Assembly: GCF_017308075.1 (NCBI RefSeq)
Contig: NZ_JAFKFX010000024.1
Span: forward strand, 248,001-312,000
DNA: 64,000 nt
Reading direction: 5' to 3'
From: Allobosea sp.
Lineage (GTDB): Bacteria > Pseudomonadota > Alphaproteobacteria > Rhizobiales > Beijerinckiaceae
Of the stretch, positions 49,612 through 58,724 are shown piece by piece (position 1 is the first letter of the stretch; every line of letters starts with the position of its first letter). A model generated the notes under the pieces. That model was not told the DNA's origin, did no database searches, and worked only from the letters and a program-made list of their open reading frames with translations. The translations under genes and the position numbers were made by a program.

Positions 49612-49899
49612 TTACTCGATGACCTTCGGCACCATGAAGTAATCGTCCTCCGAGGCCGGGGCGTTGGCGACGATCGCCTTGGCGATCTCGCCATCGTTGA
49701 CGACGTCCTGGCGCTTCTTCATCGCCATCGGCGTCACCGAGGTCATCGGCTCGACGCCGGCGACATCGACCTCGTTGAGCTGCTCGACAAAGCCGAGGAT
49801 GGCGTTGAGCTCACCTTGCAGCTTCGCGACATCAGCGTCCTCGACGGCGATGCGCGAGAGATGCGCGACGCGTTTGACGGTGGCGGCGTCGACCGACAT
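49612..49899 (-). CDS. gatC: Asp-tRNA(Asn)/Glu-tRNA(Gln) amidotransferase subunit C
   Basis: 95-residue GatC, which wraps around GatA and GatB to stabilise the complex. Family motifs are [20 protein letters not shown] near the N-terminus and [19 protein letters not shown] in the middle, ending [14 protein letters not shown]. It is upstream of gatA in the expected gatC-gatA order. Confidence 0.94.
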   Translation of the reverse strand: MSVDAATVKRVAHLSRIAVEDADVAKLQGELNAILGFVEQLNEVDVAGVEPMTSVTPMAMKKRQDVVNDGEIAKAIVANAPASEDDYFMVPKVIE

Positions 49900-49992
49900 G
49901 GGCGGGCTCCTGAAAGGGACGGGTGCGCGCGCACCGCAAATTCGTTGCCAGCCCTATAGCGTGCCGGCCTCCGAACCTTCAATCAATCAATG

Positions 49993-50034
49993 CCACCATT
50001 CCGGCCGATGCACGACTTTCGGCCGGAATGGTGG
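49993..50034. terminator. 16-bp perfect inverted repeat between gatC and the UPF0173 gene
   Basis: Arms CCACCATTCCGGCCGA and TCGGCCGGAATGGTGG with a 10-nt loop, 20 nt past the stop of the UPF0173 gene on its strand. No strong T-run follows. The length and perfection suit a terminator or transcript-end element. Confidence 0.6.
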
Positions 50035-50054
50035 TTCTCGTCGAGAAAAGGGCG

Positions 50055-50753
50055 TCAGACCGCGACGGCCTTGCCCTTCTGCGGAACCAGTACCTCGATG
50101 CCGCTGCCAGCCATCGCCGAAACGAAGGCCGAGGCGTTCTGATCGATGATCGGGAACGTGCCGTAATGGCAGGGAATCGCCAGCTTCGGCTTGACGAAGC
50201 GGGTCATCGCCAGCGCGGCGGCCTTGCCGCCCATGGTGAAGCGGTCGCCGATCGGGCAGATGCAGATTTCGACGCCGTGCATCTCGGAGATCAGCGCCAT
50301 GTCCGAGAAGATGTCGGTGTCGCCCATATGCCAGAGCGTCTTCTCGCCGGCCGCCTTGATGATCGCGCCGTTGGGGCTGCCGAGCGGCACGGCGACGCCG
50401 GCATCGCCCATGCCGGCCGAGTGGTCGGCGCGGACGAGGCTGACCGCGAAGGCGCCGAGATCGATCGTGCCGCCGGTGTTCATCGGCTCGAACTTCTTCA
50501 GCCCCTTGGACACCAGGTGCATGCACAGATCGTAATTGCTGATCACCGTGGCATCGTTCGCCTCGGCGATGCTGAGCGCGTCGCCGACATGGTCGCCATG
50601 GCCATGGGTGATCACGATGTGGCTGACGCCTTTGGCCGCAGCTGCCGCATCGCCCTCGAAGGACGGATTGCCGGTGAAGAACGGGTCGATCAGGATCGAG
50701 GTCTGAGGCAAATCGAGACGAAAGGCCGAGTGACCGAACCAGGTGAGCTGCAT
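50055..50753 (-). CDS. UPF0173-family metal-dependent hydrolase
   Basis: 232-residue metallo-beta-lactamase-fold protein (YtkL-like). The N-terminal [14 protein letters not shown] and the metal motif [11 protein letters not shown] are intact, with a later RADHSAGMG and PCHYGTFPI. Substrate unknown. It is normally found next to ruvX and gatC in this order of bacteria; here ruvX is about 10 kb away. Confidence 0.9.
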   Translation of the reverse strand: MQLTWFGHSAFRLDLPQTSILIDPFFTGNPSFEGDAAAAAKGVSHIVITHGHGDHVGDALSIAEANDATVISNYDLCMHLVSKGLKKFEPMNTGGTIDLGAFAVSLVRADHSAGMGDAGVAVPLGSPNGAIIKAAGEKTLWHMGDTDIFSDMALISEMHGVEICICPIGDRFTMGGKAAALAMTRFVKPKLAIPCHYGTFPIIDQNASAFVSAMAGSGIEVLVPQKGKAVAV

Positions 50754-50804
50754 GACGATCTCCGCAAATGTCTGGAACGGGCGGGTATAGCGGCTGCCGC
50801 CCGC

Positions 50805-51087
50805 TCAATCGAGATGGACGGTGGGATACAGATCGTTCCAGTCGGGATTTGAACGCTCGATCAGCGCGATTTTCCAGGATCGACGCCAGTGCTTGACGCG
50901 CTTTTTCCCGGGCGACTGCGTCCAGCGCATCATCGAACCGGTCTGCATGAACCAGACGCAAGGCACCGTGGCGGCTGGCAAATTCCGAACCACATCCTTC
51001 GCGATGCTCATGGATGCGGCGAGACAACGAGTTGGCAACGCCGACATAGAGCGCGCCCTTCTTGCTCGCGAGAAGTTACATCCACAT
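50805..51087 (-). pseudogene. GIY-YIG endonuclease-like gene, broken twice
   Basis: Reading from an ATG at 51087, the frame gives MWM, then a TAA where related proteins have the first Tyr of the GIY-YIG core, then LLASKKGALYVGVANSL, RRIHEHREG and AVAREKA. After AVAREKA one extra base shifts the frame; the family C-terminus resumes in another frame as KHWRRSWKIALIERSNPDWN and DLYPT. Both lesions are visible directly. The intact family is a single-domain protein of about 95 residues. It was a recent loss, judging by the well-preserved remainder. Confidence 0.8.
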
Positions 51088-51329
51088 CTCAGGACCATAG
51101 CGCGCCGTCGTCCCGGCGAAGCAGAGTGTAGACCCGTGACCCATTCTGGAGCGTTCCCAGGACAGACACGGAAACCTGCCGCAGTCCTGGGCCGTTCCGG
51201 AATGGGTCCCGCATCGGCGCGGCGGCGCAGCTTGCCCGCAAGGGCACCGCGAAACTCATGCATCGCCAAGTCGACATCCCGGCAAGGCGCGTGCAATTTC
51301 CTTCGATCGACGCCATGGAGGGCTCAGCC

Positions 51330-53030
51330 ATGACCGACGCAGCCACCCTCGCCCGCCGGATCGCGCAAGGCCGCGGCGACGAGCCCGCCGATCTCGTCAT
51401 CCGCGGCGCGAAATTGCTCGACCTCGTCTCCGGTGACCTCGTCGAGACCGACATCGCGCTCTGCGGGGACTCGATCGTCGGCACCTATGGCCACTATGAA
51501 GGCAAGGTGCTCTTCGATGCCAAGGGGCTGATCGCCGTCCCCGGCTTCATCGACACGCATCTGCATGTCGAATCCTCGCTGGTGACGCCGCTCGAATTCG
51601 AGCGCTGCGTGCTACCGCACGGCGTCACCACCGCGATCTGCGACCCGCACGAGATCGCCAATGTGCTCGGCGCCGAGGGCATCCGCTATTTCCTCGCCTG
51701 CGCCCAGGCGATGCGGATGGATCTGCGCGTCCAGCTATCGAGCTGCGTGCCGGCGACACATCTGGAAACCGCCGGGGCCGCGCTCGAAGCCGGCGACCTG
51801 ATACCCTTCATGAACCACCCGAAGGTGATCGGCCTCGCCGAGTTCATGAACTTTCCCGGCGTGCTGCATCGCGACCCCGGCTGCCTCGCCAAGCTCGCGG
51901 CCTTCGCGGAGCGCCATATCGACGGACATGCGCCGCTGGTCCGGGGCATGGATCTCAACGGCTATCTTTCCGCCGGTATCCGCACCGACCATGAGACGAC
52001 GACGCTCGACGAAGCCCGAGAGAAGCTCGCCAAGGGCATGGCGATCCTGATCCGCGAAGGCTCGGTCTCCAAGGACCTGCATGCGCTGATCCCGCTGATC
52101 ACCCGCGACGCCTCGCCCTTCCTCGCCTTCTGCACCGACGACCGTAATCCGCTCGACATCGCCGAGGAGGGTCATCTCGATTTCATGATCCGCACCGCGA
52201 TCGCCCACGGCGCCGACATTCTTGCGACCTACCGCACCGCCAGCCTGTCGGCCGCGCGCAATTTCGGCCTGTTCGACCGCGGCTTTATCGGCGCCGGCAA
52301 GCGCGCCGACATCGTGCTGGTCGAGGACCTCGCCGCCTGCCGCGTCGCCCGGGTCTTCGCCGGGGGCAGGCTGGTCGAGGAGGCGCTCTTCAGCGACCGC
52401 CGGGCGGTCGCGCCGGTCGGCCTCGCCAGCGTGAAGAGCCGGCATTTGACGCCGGACGATTTCACGGTCCGCGCCCGCCCCGGCGAGACGCCGGTGATCG
52501 GCGTCGTGCCCGGCCGGATCATCACCGAGCGACTGTCCATGCGCCTGCCGGAGCAGGACGAGGCCGCCCTGCCCGACCTCGCCCAGGATGCGATCAAGGT
52601 CACGGTGATCGAGCGCCATGGCCGCAATGGCGGTGTCGCCACCGGCTTCGTCCACGGCTTCGGCATGAGGCACGGCGCCATCGCCTCCTCCGTCGGCCAT
52701 GACAGCCATAATCTCTGCGTCGTCGGCGTCGACGAGCCGTCGATGGCGGCAGCGGCGAACCGGCTGATCGCGCTCGGCGGCGGCTTCGCCGTGGCGGAGG
52801 CCGGCGAGATCACGGCCGAGCTCGCACTCCCCGTCGCCGGGCTGATGAGCGATCGCCCCTTCGAGGAGGTCCGCCATGGGCTCGAGGCCCTGCGCGCCGC
52901 AGCCAAGGCGCTCGGCGTGGTTCTCGCCGAGCCCTTCCTGCAGGTCGCTTTCCTGACCCTGCCAGTGATTCCGCATCTGAAGATCACCGACAAAGGCCTT
53001 GTCGATGTTGATCGTTTCGATTTCGTCTGA
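51330..53030 (+). CDS. ade: Adenine deaminase
   Basis: 566-residue amidohydrolase converting adenine to hypoxanthine for purine salvage. Metal-binding DTHLHVESS near residue 93, the family motif [26 protein letters not shown], and [18 protein letters not shown] are all present. The C-terminal adenine-deaminase-specific domain (about 400-560) is intact with [20 protein letters not shown]. The start at 51330 has GGAGGG upstream; the open frame to 51258 has not. It is convergent with the sulfolactate operon, 60 nt away, and no functional link is evident. Confidence 0.93.
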   Translation: MTDAATLARRIAQGRGDEPADLVIRGAKLLDLVSGDLVETDIALCGDSIVGTYGHYEGKVLFDAKGLIAVPGFIDTHLHVESSLVTPLEFERCVLPHGVTTAICDPHEIANVLGAEGIRYFLACAQAMRMDLRVQLSSCVPATHLETAGAALEAGDLIPFMNHPKVIGLAEFMNFPGVLHRDPGCLAKLAAFAERHIDGHAPLVRGMDLNGYLSAGIRTDHETTTLDEAREKLAKGMAILIREGSVSKDLHALIPLITRDASPFLAFCTDDRNPLDIAEEGHLDFMIRTAIAHGADILATYRTASLSAARNFGLFDRGFIGAGKRADIVLVEDLAACRVARVFAGGRLVEEALFSDRRAVAPVGLASVKSRHLTPDDFTVRARPGETPVIGVVPGRIITERLSMRLPEQDEAALPDLAQDAIKVTVIERHGRNGGVATGFVHGFGMRHGAIASSVGHDSHNLCVVGVDEPSMAAAANRLIALGGGFAVAEAGEITAELALPVAGLMSDRPFEEVRHGLEALRAAAKALGVVLAEPFLQVAFLTLPVIPHLKITDKGLVDVDRFDFV

Positions 53031-53090
53031 ACACCTGCGCATGCCTCGGCCAGAGAGGCTCGGCTCAGGCCCGGGCGAGACGCGGCAATG

Positions 53091-54056
53091 TCAGAGCTCG
53101 ACCTCGATCCCTTCGGCTCGCGCCTTGGCCCGCAATCCATAGCGCCTCATGCCCGGCAAGCGCGTTCCCGGCTGCTCCTCGATCATATGCGCCAGCAGCT
53201 TCATGCGCTCATCGAACCAGTGGCCGCCCATGCTCGTCGGATCGATGGCGAGGATGAGCTGGCCCGTATCGGGCGGGCCGCCCTTGTCGTCGAGGAAGGA
53301 GGAGGCCTGGAAGGCGAAATGGGTACCGACCAGAGCGGCGGCGAGGATCTCGACCATCATGGCGAGCGTCGCGCCCTTGGCCTCGCCGAGCGGCACCATC
53401 GTGCCGGCGAGCGCAGCGGCGGGGTCGGTCGTCGGCTTGCCGTCGGCATCGAGCGCCCAGCCCTCGGGAATGGCCAGCCCCTTCTGCCTGGCGGCGACGA
53501 TCGGCCCGCGGGCGACCCTGGACAGCGCCATGTCGATGACGACAGGCTCACGGCCGGCGAGCGGCGCAGCGAAGGCGATCGGGTTGGTGCCGAAGACCGG
53601 CTTCGAGCCGCCCCAGGGCGCGATCGCACCAGGCGTGTTCGCAAAGAGCAAGGCGACCAGACCCTGCTCCGCCAGTCGCTCGACATGGTGCCCCGCGGCC
53701 CCGCAATGATTGGAGCGGCGGATCGGTGCCGCGACGATGCCCTGCCAGCGCGCCATCTCCGGCAACTCGACGATGGCGAGGTCGATCGCCGGATAGGCGA
53801 AGCCATGGGCGGCGTCGATGGCCAGCACGCCGGGTCTCGGCTGGCGCGCCGTCGGCACGGCCTGTCCATCGATCTTGCCGGATTTCAGCATGGCGAGATA
53901 GGTCGGCACGCGCGACAGGCCGTGGCCTTTGAGCCCGTCAGCCTCCGCCGCGACCAGGGCCTGCGCCACCGAGGCGGCATTGGCGGCCGACGCACCGGCC
54001 GCGACGAACAGCGCCGCGACCTTCTCCTCCGCTTCTGCGAGCGACAGCCGCGTCAT
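53091..54056 (-). CDS. comC: (R)-sulfolactate dehydrogenase (ComC type, Ldh2 family)
   Basis: 321-residue NAD(P)-dependent dehydrogenase. The LDH2/MDH2 signatures are AEADGLKGHGLSRV, RRSNHCGAAGHHVERLA (catalytic His), VFGTNPIAFAAP and LGEAKGATLAMMVEIL. In sulfolactate degraders ComC reduces sulfopyruvate to (R)-sulfolactate, the enantiomer used by SuyAB. Its start overlaps the slcC stop by 4 nt (ATGA). The assignment rests on the complete suy/slc context; by itself it could be any Ldh2-type hydroxyacid dehydrogenase. Confidence 0.8.
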   Translation of the reverse strand: MTRLSLAEAEEKVAALFVAAGASAANAASVAQALVAAEADGLKGHGLSRVPTYLAMLKSGKIDGQAVPTARQPRPGVLAIDAAHGFAYPAIDLAIVELPEMARWQGIVAAPIRRSNHCGAAGHHVERLAEQGLVALLFANTPGAIAPWGGSKPVFGTNPIAFAAPLAGREPVVIDMALSRVARGPIVAARQKGLAIPEGWALDADGKPTTDPAAALAGTMVPLGEAKGATLAMMVEILAAALVGTHFAFQASSFLDDKGGPPDTGQLILAIDPTSMGGHWFDERMKLLAHMIEEQPGTRLPGMRRYGLRAKARAEGIEVEL

Positions 54057-54985
54057 GCCCGGCCCTCCAGGGCAGCGATCACCCGCTCGGCGACGAGCCC
54101 GGAAACCCGGCCGTTCGATTCGATCGTATTGCCGGCGATATGCGGGGTCAGGATCAGGTTCGGCGTGCCGGCGAACAGCTTGGCGCCGTCCGCCTTGAGC
54201 GGCTCCTGCTCGAAGACGTCGAGCGCCGCTCCTGCGAGCCTGCCGCCCTTCAGCGCCGCGACCAGCTCGGCCTCGTCCATCACGCCGCCGCGCGCCGCAT
54301 TGATCAGGATCGCATCCGGCTTCATCCGGGCGAAAGCCGCCGCACCGATCACGCCACGCGTCTCGGGCGTCAGCGGCAGATGGATCGAGATCACGTCAGA
54401 GGTCGAAAGCAGGGCATCGAGCTCGAGCTTCTCGACGCCCTGCCAGGCCGGCGCGTCGGCCGGCACATAGGGATCATAGGCGGCGACGCTCATGCCGAGC
54501 GCCTGGGCATGCCGGGCGACGTCGCGCGCGATCGCGCCGAAGCCGACCAGCCCCATGCGCTTGCCGGCGATCTCCCGGCCGATCAGCTTCGTCTTCGGAA
54601 ATTCGCCGGCGAGCATCGCCGCATTGGCGAAATAGGCCCCGCGCAGCAGCGTCATCGCCGTGCCGATCACATACTCGACCACGGAGAGAGAATTGGCACC
54701 GGTCGCCGGGAAGACCTTGATCTCGCGCGCCGCGCAGGCTGCCATGTCGATATTGTCGAGGCCGACGCCGAGCCGGCCGACGACCTTGAGGTTCTTCGCA
54801 ACGGCGAGCAGATCGCCCCGCACCTGCGTCTGGTTGCGCACGATCAGGGCCGGAACCGTGGCGACCAGCCGCGCCAACTCTTCCGGTTTGCCGAACAGCT
54901 CGGGATCGTGATGCACGGCGTAGCGCTCGCGCAGCGACGCCACCGCCGCCTCGTCCATGAATTCGGTGATGACGATGTCGGTCAT
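54053..54985 (-). CDS. slcC: (S)-sulfolactate dehydrogenase (SlcC type, D-2-hydroxyacid family)
   Basis: 310-residue dehydrogenase of the D-isomer-specific 2-hydroxyacid family. It has GRLGVGLDNIDM, the NAD-binding GLVGFGAIARDVARHAQ, HLPLTPETRGVIG, NAARGGVMDEAELV, and the catalytic His in TPHIAGNT. SlcC oxidises (S)-sulfolactate to sulfopyruvate. With ComC it interconverts the enantiomers so that both reach SuyAB. The gene is 24 nt downstream of suyZ and overlaps comC. Substrate is inferred from context; the fold is certain. Confidence 0.8.
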   Translation of the reverse strand: MTDIVITEFMDEAAVASLRERYAVHHDPELFGKPEELARLVATVPALIVRNQTQVRGDLLAVAKNLKVVGRLGVGLDNIDMAACAAREIKVFPATGANSLSVVEYVIGTAMTLLRGAYFANAAMLAGEFPKTKLIGREIAGKRMGLVGFGAIARDVARHAQALGMSVAAYDPYVPADAPAWQGVEKLELDALLSTSDVISIHLPLTPETRGVIGAAAFARMKPDAILINAARGGVMDEAELVAALKGGRLAGAALDVFEQEPLKADGAKLFAGTPNLILTPHIAGNTIESNGRVSGLVAERVIAALEGRA

Positions 54986-55009
54986 GGCTTCCTGCTCGGT
55001 TGGCCGTGT

Positions 55010-56062
55010 TCAGCCCATGAGGATCAGGCCGCTCGTGGCGACCAGGAGGATGACGAGGCTGGTGCCCGTGACCAGGGCGATATGGCGCCAGCCGAGCCGC
55101 GCCATCGCCGCGATCGAGGTGCCGAGGCCCAGCGCCGCGATGGCGATCAGCAGCCCCCAGCGCGAGGCCTCCAGCAGCACGTCGCGGATCGGGCCGTAGA
55201 CACCGGCAAAGGCAGGCTGGGTGGCAAGGATGCTGTTCACCAGGCACAGAAGCAGGAAGACGATGGCGAAGACCGGCACAGGCACCTTGGCCTCGCCATG
55301 CTCGCCGCCATGGCGCGTCAGCCACCAGCCGACGATCAGAACCGCCGGCAGCAGCATGAAGACGCGGAAGAGTTTGACGATGACGGCTGCGTTGGCCGCC
55401 TCGTCCGAGACCGACTGGCCGGCACCGACGACCTGCGCAACGTCATGGATGGTCGAGCCCAGCATGACGCCTGTCTGCTGCTCACTCAGGCCGAGCCAGA
55501 CGCAGATCAGCGGATAGGCCAGCATCGCGACCGTCGAAAGCGCGTTCATCGCGATCACGGTGAAGGCGATGTCGGCGGCCTTGTTGCGGTAATCGGGCAC
55601 GACCGTCGCCGTGGCGAGCGCCGCCGAGGCGCCGCAGACGGCGGTGGCGACGCCGCCGAGCGCGCCCATGCCGGTTTCACGGCCGAGCAGGCGCGCCAGC
55701 ACGAAGCCGGAGACGATGGTGGCGGCCATCGAGACCACGACCAGCACGGCCGTGCCGAGGCCGAGCGCGACGATGTCGCCGAGCGCGATGCGCAGTCCGA
55801 GCAGCGCGATCGCCCAGCGCAGCAGCTTCTTGACGCAGAAGGTCATGCCCGGAACGAAGCGCTGATTGTTAGCGACGAGATGCAGCGACATGCCGATCAG
55901 CAGCGCGATGACGACGGCGGGGACGCCGATCCTGCCGCCGGCCATCTGCTTCAGCACCGGCTCGGCCAGCACCGAGACGATGGCCACGACCGTCGAGAGC
56001 ACGATGCCCGGCAGGAGCGGGCCGAGCCCTTTCGCCAGACGCGGGATGGCAGCTTCGGTCAT
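55010..56062 (-). CDS. suyZ: SuyZ, YeiH-family sulfite/sulfate exporter
   Basis: 350-residue inner-membrane protein with about 9-10 hydrophobic helices, of the YeiH/UPF0324 family. Motifs are AIALLGLRIALGDI, AVCGASAALATATVV and STIHDVAQVVGAG. In sulfonate degraders this family (SuyZ) is proposed to export sulfite or sulfate released by the lyase. Its ATG overlaps the stop of the GNAT gene before it (ATGA), and slcC follows 24 nt later. Confidence 0.88.
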   Translation of the reverse strand: MTEAAIPRLAKGLGPLLPGIVLSTVVAIVSVLAEPVLKQMAGGRIGVPAVVIALLIGMSLHLVANNQRFVPGMTFCVKKLLRWAIALLGLRIALGDIVALGLGTAVLVVVSMAATIVSGFVLARLLGRETGMGALGGVATAVCGASAALATATVVPDYRNKAADIAFTVIAMNALSTVAMLAYPLICVWLGLSEQQTGVMLGSTIHDVAQVVGAGQSVSDEAANAAVIVKLFRVFMLLPAVLIVGWWLTRHGGEHGEAKVPVPVFAIVFLLLCLVNSILATQPAFAGVYGPIRDVLLEASRWGLLIAIAALGLGTSIAAMARLGWRHIALVTGTSLVILLVATSGLILMG

Positions 56063-56646
56063 GATTGCAAATCGATCCGGTACATCAGGCGCTCCTCGGG
56101 GCCGTAGAATGGAGCGACGAAATTCTCGACGAAAAGCCCGCCATTCTTCTCGATGATCCGCCGCGAGGCCGCATTCTCGGCGTCGCAGGTGATCTTGACG
56201 AAGCGCAGGCCGATTGCGCGGGCTTCGGCGAGCACCGCCGCCAAGGCGGCGCTGGCATAGCCTCGCCCGGCATGGCCCGGCAGGATCGTATAGCCGACAT
56301 GGCCGAGGACATGCGGCGGCAGCGTCGTGACCGGCCGGCCGGCGGCATCCTCCTGCCAGCGCAGGTTGATCGAGCCGACGAAGGGGCGCTCAGGCTGATC
56401 GATGGCGATGATCCAGCGGATGATATCAGGCAAGCGCTCGACTTCGCTGCCGTCATGCAGACGAATCTTGCCACCCCGTCCGTTCAGCCCGGCCAGGAAC
56501 ATGGCGGGATCGGCCGCGATCGCCGCGAGTTGCTCGGGCGCGACGTCGCGCATCGTGTTCGGGGACCAGCCCGCTTCCAAGGCATGGACATAGGCGGGCA
56601 ACACGTCCCGCCCTGGCGCATGCAGTGAAACGATCCTGTCCGACAC
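56059..56646 (-). CDS. GNAT-family N-acetyltransferase inside the sulfolactate operon
   Basis: 195-residue acetyltransferase. The acetyl-CoA pyrophosphate loop is LPGHAGRGYASAALAAVL and the following helix IGLRFVKITCDAENAASRRI is typical of RimJ-type GNATs. The start at GTG 56646 was chosen because GAGG precedes it by 5 nt and the family N-terminus begins there. The frame is open to 56874, through a repeat element, without coding character. Its stop overlaps the suyZ start, so the two are translationally coupled. No GNAT is a known member of sulfolactate loci that I recall; substrate unknown. Confidence 0.8.
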   Translation of the reverse strand: MSDRIVSLHAPGRDVLPAYVHALEAGWSPNTMRDVAPEQLAAIAADPAMFLAGLNGRGGKIRLHDGSEVERLPDIIRWIIAIDQPERPFVGSINLRWQEDAAGRPVTTLPPHVLGHVGYTILPGHAGRGYASAALAAVLAEARAIGLRFVKITCDAENAASRRIIEKNGGLFVENFVAPFYGPEERLMYRIDLQS

Positions 56647-56711
56647 TCTTGCCTCGTCGCCCCTGGAGATCTTGCTCCTTAAAGCCCGCAGATCTCGCCG
56701 GAAACCACCGT

Positions 56712-56815
56712 CGTCATCCTGGCGAGCCAGGCTCGGCCCGGGATCCATCGTAGTGCGCGAGGGCCTTACAATGGTTTCCGGATCTGCACGGCTGCGCCGC
56801 CTATCCGGGATGACG
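56712..56815. repeat. Extragenic element with CGTCATCC...GGATGACG ends
   Basis: About 104 nt bounded by inverted 8-nt ends CGTCATCC and GGATGACG, with internal CCCGGGATCCA and TATCCGGGATGA. Such elements are frequent extragenic repeats in Hyphomicrobiales as far as I recall. Together with the next repeat it fills the 300-nt gap (56647-56946) between suyB and the GNAT gene. Confidence 0.55.
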
Positions 56816-56844
56816 ACGTGGCTCCGGAGAACACCCGCATGCTC

Positions 56845-56950
56845 TATAGCATCGGACCGAAAAGTGGACTCCACTTTTCGGAAAACTCCGATGCGATAAC
56901 AATGAGATAGATCACCGTGACCGCGTCCGAACGGACGCGCGGCGATCTAG
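56845..56950. repeat. Composite double-hairpin extragenic repeat, copy B
   Basis: Second copy of the 106-nt element described at 6876, same orientation. Its first hairpin has perfect outer arms GCATCGG and CCGATGC around CCGAAAAGTGGA and its complement; the second nests CGCGTCCG-AA-CGGACGCG. The end of the repeat supplies the TAG stop of suyB (56947-56949), so the element abuts or trimmed the coding region. It may act as a transcript-end or processing site between suyAB and the downstream genes. Confidence 0.85.
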
Positions 56951-58230
56951 GCGCTGCGGTATAGCTTGGTCATCGAGAATTCGCGATGGCCCAGCGCCTC
57001 GGCTGCCGTGAGGCGGCCATTCGCTGTGCGCACGATGTTCTCGATCAGCGCGTCGCCGGCCTGCGGAATCGTCATATCGCGGCGCAGGATACCGGAGACG
57101 TCGACGTCGATATGCTCCGGCATGGTCCGCATCGTCTTCGGGTTGCCGGTGATCTTGATCACCGGGACGATCGGGTTGCCGATGACGTTGCCCTGCCCGG
57201 TCGGGAAGGTGTGCACGACAAAACCGCCAGCCGCCATCAGGGTCACGCACTCGGCCGCAGCCGAGGAGGTGTCCATGTAGTAGAGCCCCGGCCCGTTCGC
57301 CGGCGTCTGCGCCGGCTCCAGGATGTCGATGAACTTGCACTCGCGGCCGATCTTCTCGAGATTGCCGAGCGCCTTTTCCTCGATCGTCGTCAGGCCGCCG
57401 GCGATATTGCCCTTGGTCGGCTGCGAATCCGAGAGGTCGTCGGTCTTGTGGGCCTCGATCACGTCGTCCTGATAGGCCTTCCACATCTTGTACCAGCGCT
57501 CGCCGACCTCCGGCGTCGCGGCGCGCGCCTTGCAGAGATGCTCGGCGCCGGTGATCTCGGAGGTCTCGCCGAAGACGCCATGGACCCCGCGCGGAATCCA
57601 TTTGTCGTACATGTTGCCGACCGTCGGGCAGGAGGACAGGCCGGTCGTCGTGTCCGACTCGCCGCACTTGGTCGAGACCCAGAGCTCCTCGATGCCGCAT
57701 TTCACGCGCTGCAGCTCGGTCGCCCACTGCACGAACTCCTTCGCGACATAGGAGGCGCGGGCGATGGTCGAGATGTCGCCATGACCCTCGATGCCGAAGC
57801 CGACCACCGGCTTGCCGGTCTTGGCGATGCCGTCGACGACGCGCTTGGTCCAGCCATCCTCGATGCCGATCACGACCACGGCCGCGACGTTCGGGTTCGC
57901 GCCGGTGCCGATCAGTGTGCGGAAATGGATTTCGAGGTCCTCGCCGAACTGCAGCCGGCCATAGGCATGCGGGATCGCCAGCGTGCCCTTGACGTTGTTG
58001 GCGACGGCCTCGCAGGCGGCATTGGAGAGATCGTCGAGCGGCAGCAACAGGACATGATTGCGCACGCCGACGCGGCCGTTCTCGCGGCGCCAGCCCATGA
58101 AGGAATCGAGCGAGCGGCCGCTCGGGCGCTTGATCTGCGGAACCTTGAACTCTGGCGCCTCGATCTTGCGGCCTTTGATGCGGCCCAGCTTGCCCTTCAC
58201 GAGATCGAAATTGGCGACGATGGAAGACAT
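56947..58230 (-). CDS. suyB: (2R)-sulfolactate sulfo-lyase subunit beta
   Basis: 427-residue large subunit that with SuyA cleaves (R)-sulfolactate to pyruvate and sulfite. It belongs to the UxaA (altronate/galactarate dehydratase) family, with [14 protein letters not shown] near residue 52, [13 protein letters not shown], the metal/substrate Cys region [20 protein letters not shown] (C189, C201) and [20 protein letters not shown]. SuyB is preferred over altronate dehydratase because suyA-type, suyZ, slcC, comC and suyR surround it and no uronate genes are near. GAGGGA lies 6 nt before the start; suyA is 70 nt upstream. Confidence 0.9.
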   Translation of the reverse strand: MSSIVANFDLVKGKLGRIKGRKIEAPEFKVPQIKRPSGRSLDSFMGWRRENGRVGVRNHVLLLPLDDLSNAACEAVANNVKGTLAIPHAYGRLQFGEDLEIHFRTLIGTGANPNVAAVVVIGIEDGWTKRVVDGIAKTGKPVVGFGIEGHGDISTIARASYVAKEFVQWATELQRVKCGIEELWVSTKCGESDTTTGLSSCPTVGNMYDKWIPRGVHGVFGETSEITGAEHLCKARAATPEVGERWYKMWKAYQDDVIEAHKTDDLSDSQPTKGNIAGGLTTIEEKALGNLEKIGRECKFIDILEPAQTPANGPGLYYMDTSSAAAECVTLMAAGGFVVHTFPTGQGNVIGNPIVPVIKITGNPKTMRTMPEHIDVDVSGILRRDMTIPQAGDALIENIVRTANGRLTAAEALGHREFSMTKLYRSA

Positions 58231-58300
58231 GGAAAAATCCCTCGGCTGAGGGCTCGACCCGCTCGGGGAGCCCGATTTCAGGAATCGCGGCGGGCGAAAT

Positions 58301-58588
58301 TCACCAGCGCTTGGTCTTCACATTGTGGATGTGGAGATGCTCGCCCTGGCGGATGTCACCGATGGCCTTGCCGATGTCCTGGCCGTATTTCCAGATCGTG
58401 TCGCCCTTCTTGATATCCTTCAACGCGACCTTGTGGCCGATCGGGATATCCATCTTGGCGGTCAGGCGGAAATCGGAATTGTCGTGAGTTACGACGCCGA
58501 GCATGTCGGTCCCGGCCTTGAGGCCCTCGACGACGACGACGCCGACGGTGTCCTTCTTCTCGTGCACCAAGAGATGCGGCTTGCTCAT
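58301..58588 (-). CDS. suyA: (2R)-sulfolactate sulfo-lyase subunit alpha
   Basis: 95-residue small subunit homologous to the SAF domain at the N-terminus of altronate dehydratase. It has [42 protein letters not shown] read as family SAF motifs, and a C-terminal [11 protein letters not shown]. It works with SuyB. GGAGG lies 6 nt upstream of the ATG. It is the first gene of the operon suyA-suyB-GNAT-suyZ-slcC-comC and diverges from suyR over a palindromic operator-like site. Confidence 0.9.
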   Translation of the reverse strand: MSKPHLLVHEKKDTVGVVVVEGLKAGTDMLGVVTHDNSDFRLTAKMDIPIGHKVALKDIKKGDTIWKYGQDIGKAIGDIRQGEHLHIHNVKTKRW

Positions 58589-58660
58589 TGCGGCCTCCTT
58601 GCAGCTTCCTCGGATCGGTCGTCGCTCTCCGAAATCGGGGCTCGACCTTGCTTATCTCAA

Positions 58661-58674
58661 GTCTTATATAAGAC
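58661..58674. promoter_or_regulatory. Perfect palindrome between suyA and suyR, probable SuyR operator
   Basis: GTCTTATATAAGAC is a perfect 14-nt dyad with GT...AC ends, the usual form of GntR-family operators. It overlaps likely -10 boxes in both directions: TATATA (58665-58670) for suyR with TCGACC 17 nt upstream, and TATAAG on the minus strand for suyA with TTGTGC 16 nt upstream. It would let one regulator control both transcripts. Confidence 0.6.
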
Positions 58675-58724
58675 ACATGAGTGTGCACAAGCTCGAAAAT
58701 GCAGCGCGGCCCGGCGAGGCCGGA

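Noticed and set aside
56947-58230. Altronate/galactarate dehydratase
   Set aside because: Same superfamily, but a separate SAF-domain subunit, the YeiH exporter and two sulfolactate-type dehydrogenases next to it fit sulfo-lyase better; no uronate genes are near.
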